Of a stretch of DNA of 7,453 bases, positions 5,678 through 7,453 are shown piece after piece. The notes under the pieces are model-generated. The model did no database searches, was not told where the DNA came from, and was given only the letters and a program-made list of their open reading frames with translations. How positions within the stretch are numbered: the first letter of the stretch is position 1; each line of letters begins with the position of its first letter. The position numbers were made by a program, and so were the translations under genes. Source of the stretch: Lachnospiraceae bacterium UBA3785 (lineage in GTDB: Bacteria; Bacillota; Clostridia; Lachnospirales; Lachnospiraceae); NCBI GenBank assembly GCA_002369495.1, contig DFFD01000012.1, positions 3,823-11,275 on the forward strand. The letters are read 5' to 3'.

Positions 5678-6922
5678 TTACGCTGTCCAGCCCGAAAGAT
5701 AGGCTTTCTGCTCTTCGGTGAGCTCGTCGATCTTAAGACCCATCGCCGCGAGCTTGCACCGGCCGATCTCGTCGTCGATCGAATCCGGGACGTTGTAGAC
5801 CTTCATCTCAAGGGAGTCCTTATGCTCCGCCAGCCATTTGAGGGAGAGCGCCTGCACCGAGAAGGACATGTCCATGATCTCCGCCGGATGGCCCATGCCG
5901 CAGGCGAGGTTCACGAGCCTGCCCTCGCCGAGCACATTCAGCGTGCGCCCGTCCGGAAGCGTGTAGCCGACGATGTTCTTTCTGCGCTCTTCTGCCTTCA
6001 CGGCATTTTCCCGGAGCCAGGCGACGTCGACCTCGCAGTCGAAATGGCCGGCGTTCGTGAGGATCGCCTGGTCCTTCATGACCCTGAAATGCCTCTCCGT
6101 GATGACGTCCTTGCAGCCGGTCACCGTGACGAAGATGTCGCCTCTCTTCGCCGCCTCGTCCATCGGCATGATCGTAAAGCCGTCCATGGTCGCGTCCAGC
6201 GCCTTGAAGGGGTCGACCTCGGTGACGATGACGTTCGCGCCCATGCCCTTGGCCCGCATCGCGGTGCCCTTGCCGCACCAGCCGTAGCCGGCGACGACTA
6301 CAGTCTTGCCCGCGACGATCAGGTTCGTCGTGTCCATGATCGCGGTCCAGACCGACTGGCCGGTCCCGTACTTGTTGTCGTAGTAGTGCTTCGCTTTCGC
6401 GTCGTTGACCGCCATCATCGGGCAGGGAAGGATCCCCTCGCGCTCGCGCGCCTTCAGGCGGTGAATGCCGGTCGTGGTCTCCTCGCAGCCGCCGATGAGG
6501 CAGTCCGCGTATTCTCTGCATTTTCCGCCGAGGAGGCTCACAAGGTCGCCGCCGTCGTCGACGATGAGGTGCGGATGGCAGGCGAGGGTCTCCGCAAGGA
6601 GCTCCTCGTACTCTTCCGGGGTGACGCCGTATTTTCCGAACGTCTCAACGCCCATCTCCGCGACCGCCGCCGCGACGTCATCCTGCGTCGAGAGCGGGTT
6701 GCAGCCGGTGAGATAGACTTCCGCGCCGCCCTTCTTAAGGACGAGCCCTAAGTTCGCGGTCTTGGCCTCAAGGTGGACGGACACCGCGATCCGCATGCCC
6801 TTAAAGGGCTGCTCTGTCTCAAATCTTCTCTCAATCTCCGTGAGCGCGGGCATGAAAGAGCGCACCCACTCGATCTTCTTTCTTCCGGACGGCGCAAGCG
6901 CCGCGTCCCTGATATTGCTCAT
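5678..6922 (-). CDS. ahcY: Adenosylhomocysteinase (short class; possibly S-inosylhomocysteine hydrolase)
   Basis: Cytoplasmic NAD-dependent hydrolase that splits S-adenosylhomocysteine into adenosine and homocysteine, relieving product inhibition of methyltransferases; 414 aa. Visible sites by recalled alignment to human AHCY: H50, D123 in DDGGDL, E148 in EETTTG, K178, D182 and N183 in the DNKYGTG region, the NAD Rossmann motif G212-Y-G-W-C-G-K-G219, NAGHFD, and MGHP. It lacks the roughly 40-residue insert of some bacterial and plant enzymes. It also lacks the C-terminal KPDHYRY-type tail, ending at YLSGWTA, as in the Thermotoga/archaeal short class. In the adenine pocket, human T57 and E59 correspond to E52 and K54 (HLEAKT motif). 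The start ATG has GAGAGGAA (6929-6936) 6 bases upstream. mtaD ends 15 bases before it. Given that neighbour and the pocket changes, S-inosylhomocysteine is a credible alternative substrate; this is inference. Confidence 0.96.
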   Translation of the reverse strand: MSNIRDAALAPSGRKKIEWVRSFMPALTEIERRFETEQPFKGMRIAVSVHLEAKTANLGLVLKKGGAEVYLTGCNPLSTQDDVAAAVAEMGVETFGKYGVTPEEYEELLAETLACHPHLIVDDGGDLVSLLGGKCREYADCLIGGCEETTTGIHRLKAREREGILPCPMMAVNDAKAKHYYDNKYGTGQSVWTAIMDTTNLIVAGKTVVVAGYGWCGKGTAMRAKGMGANVIVTEVDPFKALDATMDGFTIMPMDEAAKRGDIFVTVTGCKDVITERHFRVMKDQAILTNAGHFDCEVDVAWLRENAVKAEERRKNIVGYTLPDGRTLNVLGEGRLVNLACGMGHPAEIMDMSFSVQALSLKWLAEHKDSLEMKVYNVPDSIDDEIGRCKLAAMGLKIDELTEEQKAYLSGWTA

Positions 6923-6937
6923 GCTTTCTTCCTCTCT

Positions 6938-7453
6938 TTATAAGTACTGATCCGCGATCTTCCGCACTTCGAAGCGCACTCTCTCGCTGTCGATGGTGAG
7001 AAGTTCATTTTTCCTCATGACAAATCTTCCGTCGATCATGACGGACTCGACCTCCGACCCGTTCGCCGAATAGCAGAGCGAGGAGAGGATGTTGTTGTTC
7101 GGGAACATCGACGGTGCGGAGAGATCGAGGAAAATAAGATCCGCCTTCGCCCCCTCGCGGATCACCCCGATGTCCTGACCCAAAAATGCGCCCGCATTCG
7201 CCGTCGCCATCTTAACGACCGCCTGCGCCGGCGCCGCAACGGAGCTCCTCAGGGCGCCTTTCTGCATGAGGGAGATAAGGCCCATCTCCCGGAACATGTT
7301 GAGGGAGTTGTTCGACGCGGCCCCGTCGGTCCCGAGGCAGACCGGAATGCCCGCGCGAAGGAACTCCGCGACCGGGGCGAACCCGTTGCCGAGCTTCGCG
7401 TTCGAGGCGGGGTTCGTCACGACCGCCGCTCCGGACTTTTTGATGAGCTCAAT
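6938..7453 (-). CDS. mtaD: 5-methylthioadenosine/S-adenosylhomocysteine deaminase, C-terminal part
   Basis: Partial amidohydrolase cut by the right edge; the last 171 residues are present and the frame is open to base 7453, so the GTG at 7418-7420 is internal. The family deaminates the adenine ring of S-adenosylhomocysteine, methylthioadenosine and related nucleosides, giving S-inosylhomocysteine from SAH. Family signatures are VVTNPASNAKLGNGFAPV, then GIPVCLGTDGAASNNSLNMFREM, whose aspartate (codon 7325-7327) is the conserved metal ligand, then MATANAGAFLG, G-AKADLIFLDL, and a closing VMIDGRFVMR. The metal-binding HxH and catalytic His/Glu regions lie outside the window. The stop is TAA at 6938-6940, 15 bases before ahcY, so the two genes are almost certainly co-transcribed and act on the same metabolite. 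A cytosine/guanine deaminase paralogue is less likely given these motifs. Confidence 0.92.
   Translation of the reverse strand: MELIKKSGAAVVTNPASNAKLGNGFAPVAEFLRAGIPVCLGTDGAASNNSLNMFREMGLISLMQKGALRSSVAAPAQAVVKMATANAGAFLGQDIGVIREGAKADLIFLDLSAPSMFPNNNILSSLCYSANGSEVESVMIDGRFVMRKNELLTIDSERVRFEVRKIADQYL

Noticed and set aside
4303..6751. Long plus-strand open frames (4303-5130, 5131-5721, 5645-6751) opposite the Wzy-like, YihY and ahcY genes
   Set aside because: Their translations are rich in Arg, His, Asp and Gln with no family motifs, and they lie antisense to well-recognised genes. They are expected by-products of high-GC codon bias.
7418..7420. GTG as the start of a short 160-residue protein at the right edge
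   Set aside because: The same frame stays open to the window edge and the residues before it (IELIKKSGAAV) fit the deaminase family, so the gene is truncated by the window, not short.

Overview
This 7.45-kb window looks like a chromosomal segment of a fairly high-GC anaerobic Firmicute, most likely in or near Lachnospiraceae (Clostridia). That assignment is an inference. It rests on the SAPR-type response regulator, the galactose-binding-protein-like lipoprotein, the short 'HLEAKT' class of S-adenosylhomocysteine hydrolase, Gram-positive-style strong ribosome binding sites and frequent TTG starts. Seven protein genes are supported: six complete and one cut by the right edge. I saw no rRNA, tRNA, CRISPR array, insertion sequence or phage gene.

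Layout, left to right. (1) Positions 1-30 hold a short direct repeat around a GGGGACGGTTC core. (2) 34-1416, minus: a MATE-family multidrug/cation exporter with its own good promoter (1490-1517); its real start is probably a TTG with a strong RBS, not the upstream ATG. (3) 1566-2336, minus: an orphan response regulator (receiver plus winged helix), with its own promoter (2385-2413) and a rho-independent terminator that overlaps its stop codon. (4) 2343-2485: a divergent control region with a perfect TGCAAA-N5-TTTGCA dyad over the regulator's -35 box. (5) 2486-3613, plus: a galactose/glucose-binding-protein-like lipoprotein with no ABC transporter partners in view; its 3' end overlaps the next, convergent gene by 19 bp. 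(6) A minus-strand run read from the right edge leftwards: mtaD (partial, 6938 to edge), ahcY (5678-6922), a YihY/BrkB membrane protein (4789-5616) and a Wzy/O-antigen-polymerase-like membrane protein (3595-4776). The gaps are 15, 61 and 12 nt, and I see no terminator between them, so co-transcription is plausible.

How the genes work together. mtaD and ahcY are the clearest functional pair. Both act on S-adenosylhomocysteine (SAH), the by-product of SAM-dependent methylation. Either they give two alternative SAH exits, or they act in series (deaminate SAH to S-inosylhomocysteine, then hydrolyse it), as has been described for methanogens. Substitutions in the adenine pocket of the hydrolase make the serial route worth testing. 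The divergent regulator and sugar-binding lipoprotein may form a small nutrient-sensing module. The MATE transporter, YihY protein and Wzy-like protein have no evident pathway link to each other.

No clearly new multi-gene system is visible. The best leads are the possible inosylhomocysteine route and the dyad-controlled regulator/lipoprotein pair.
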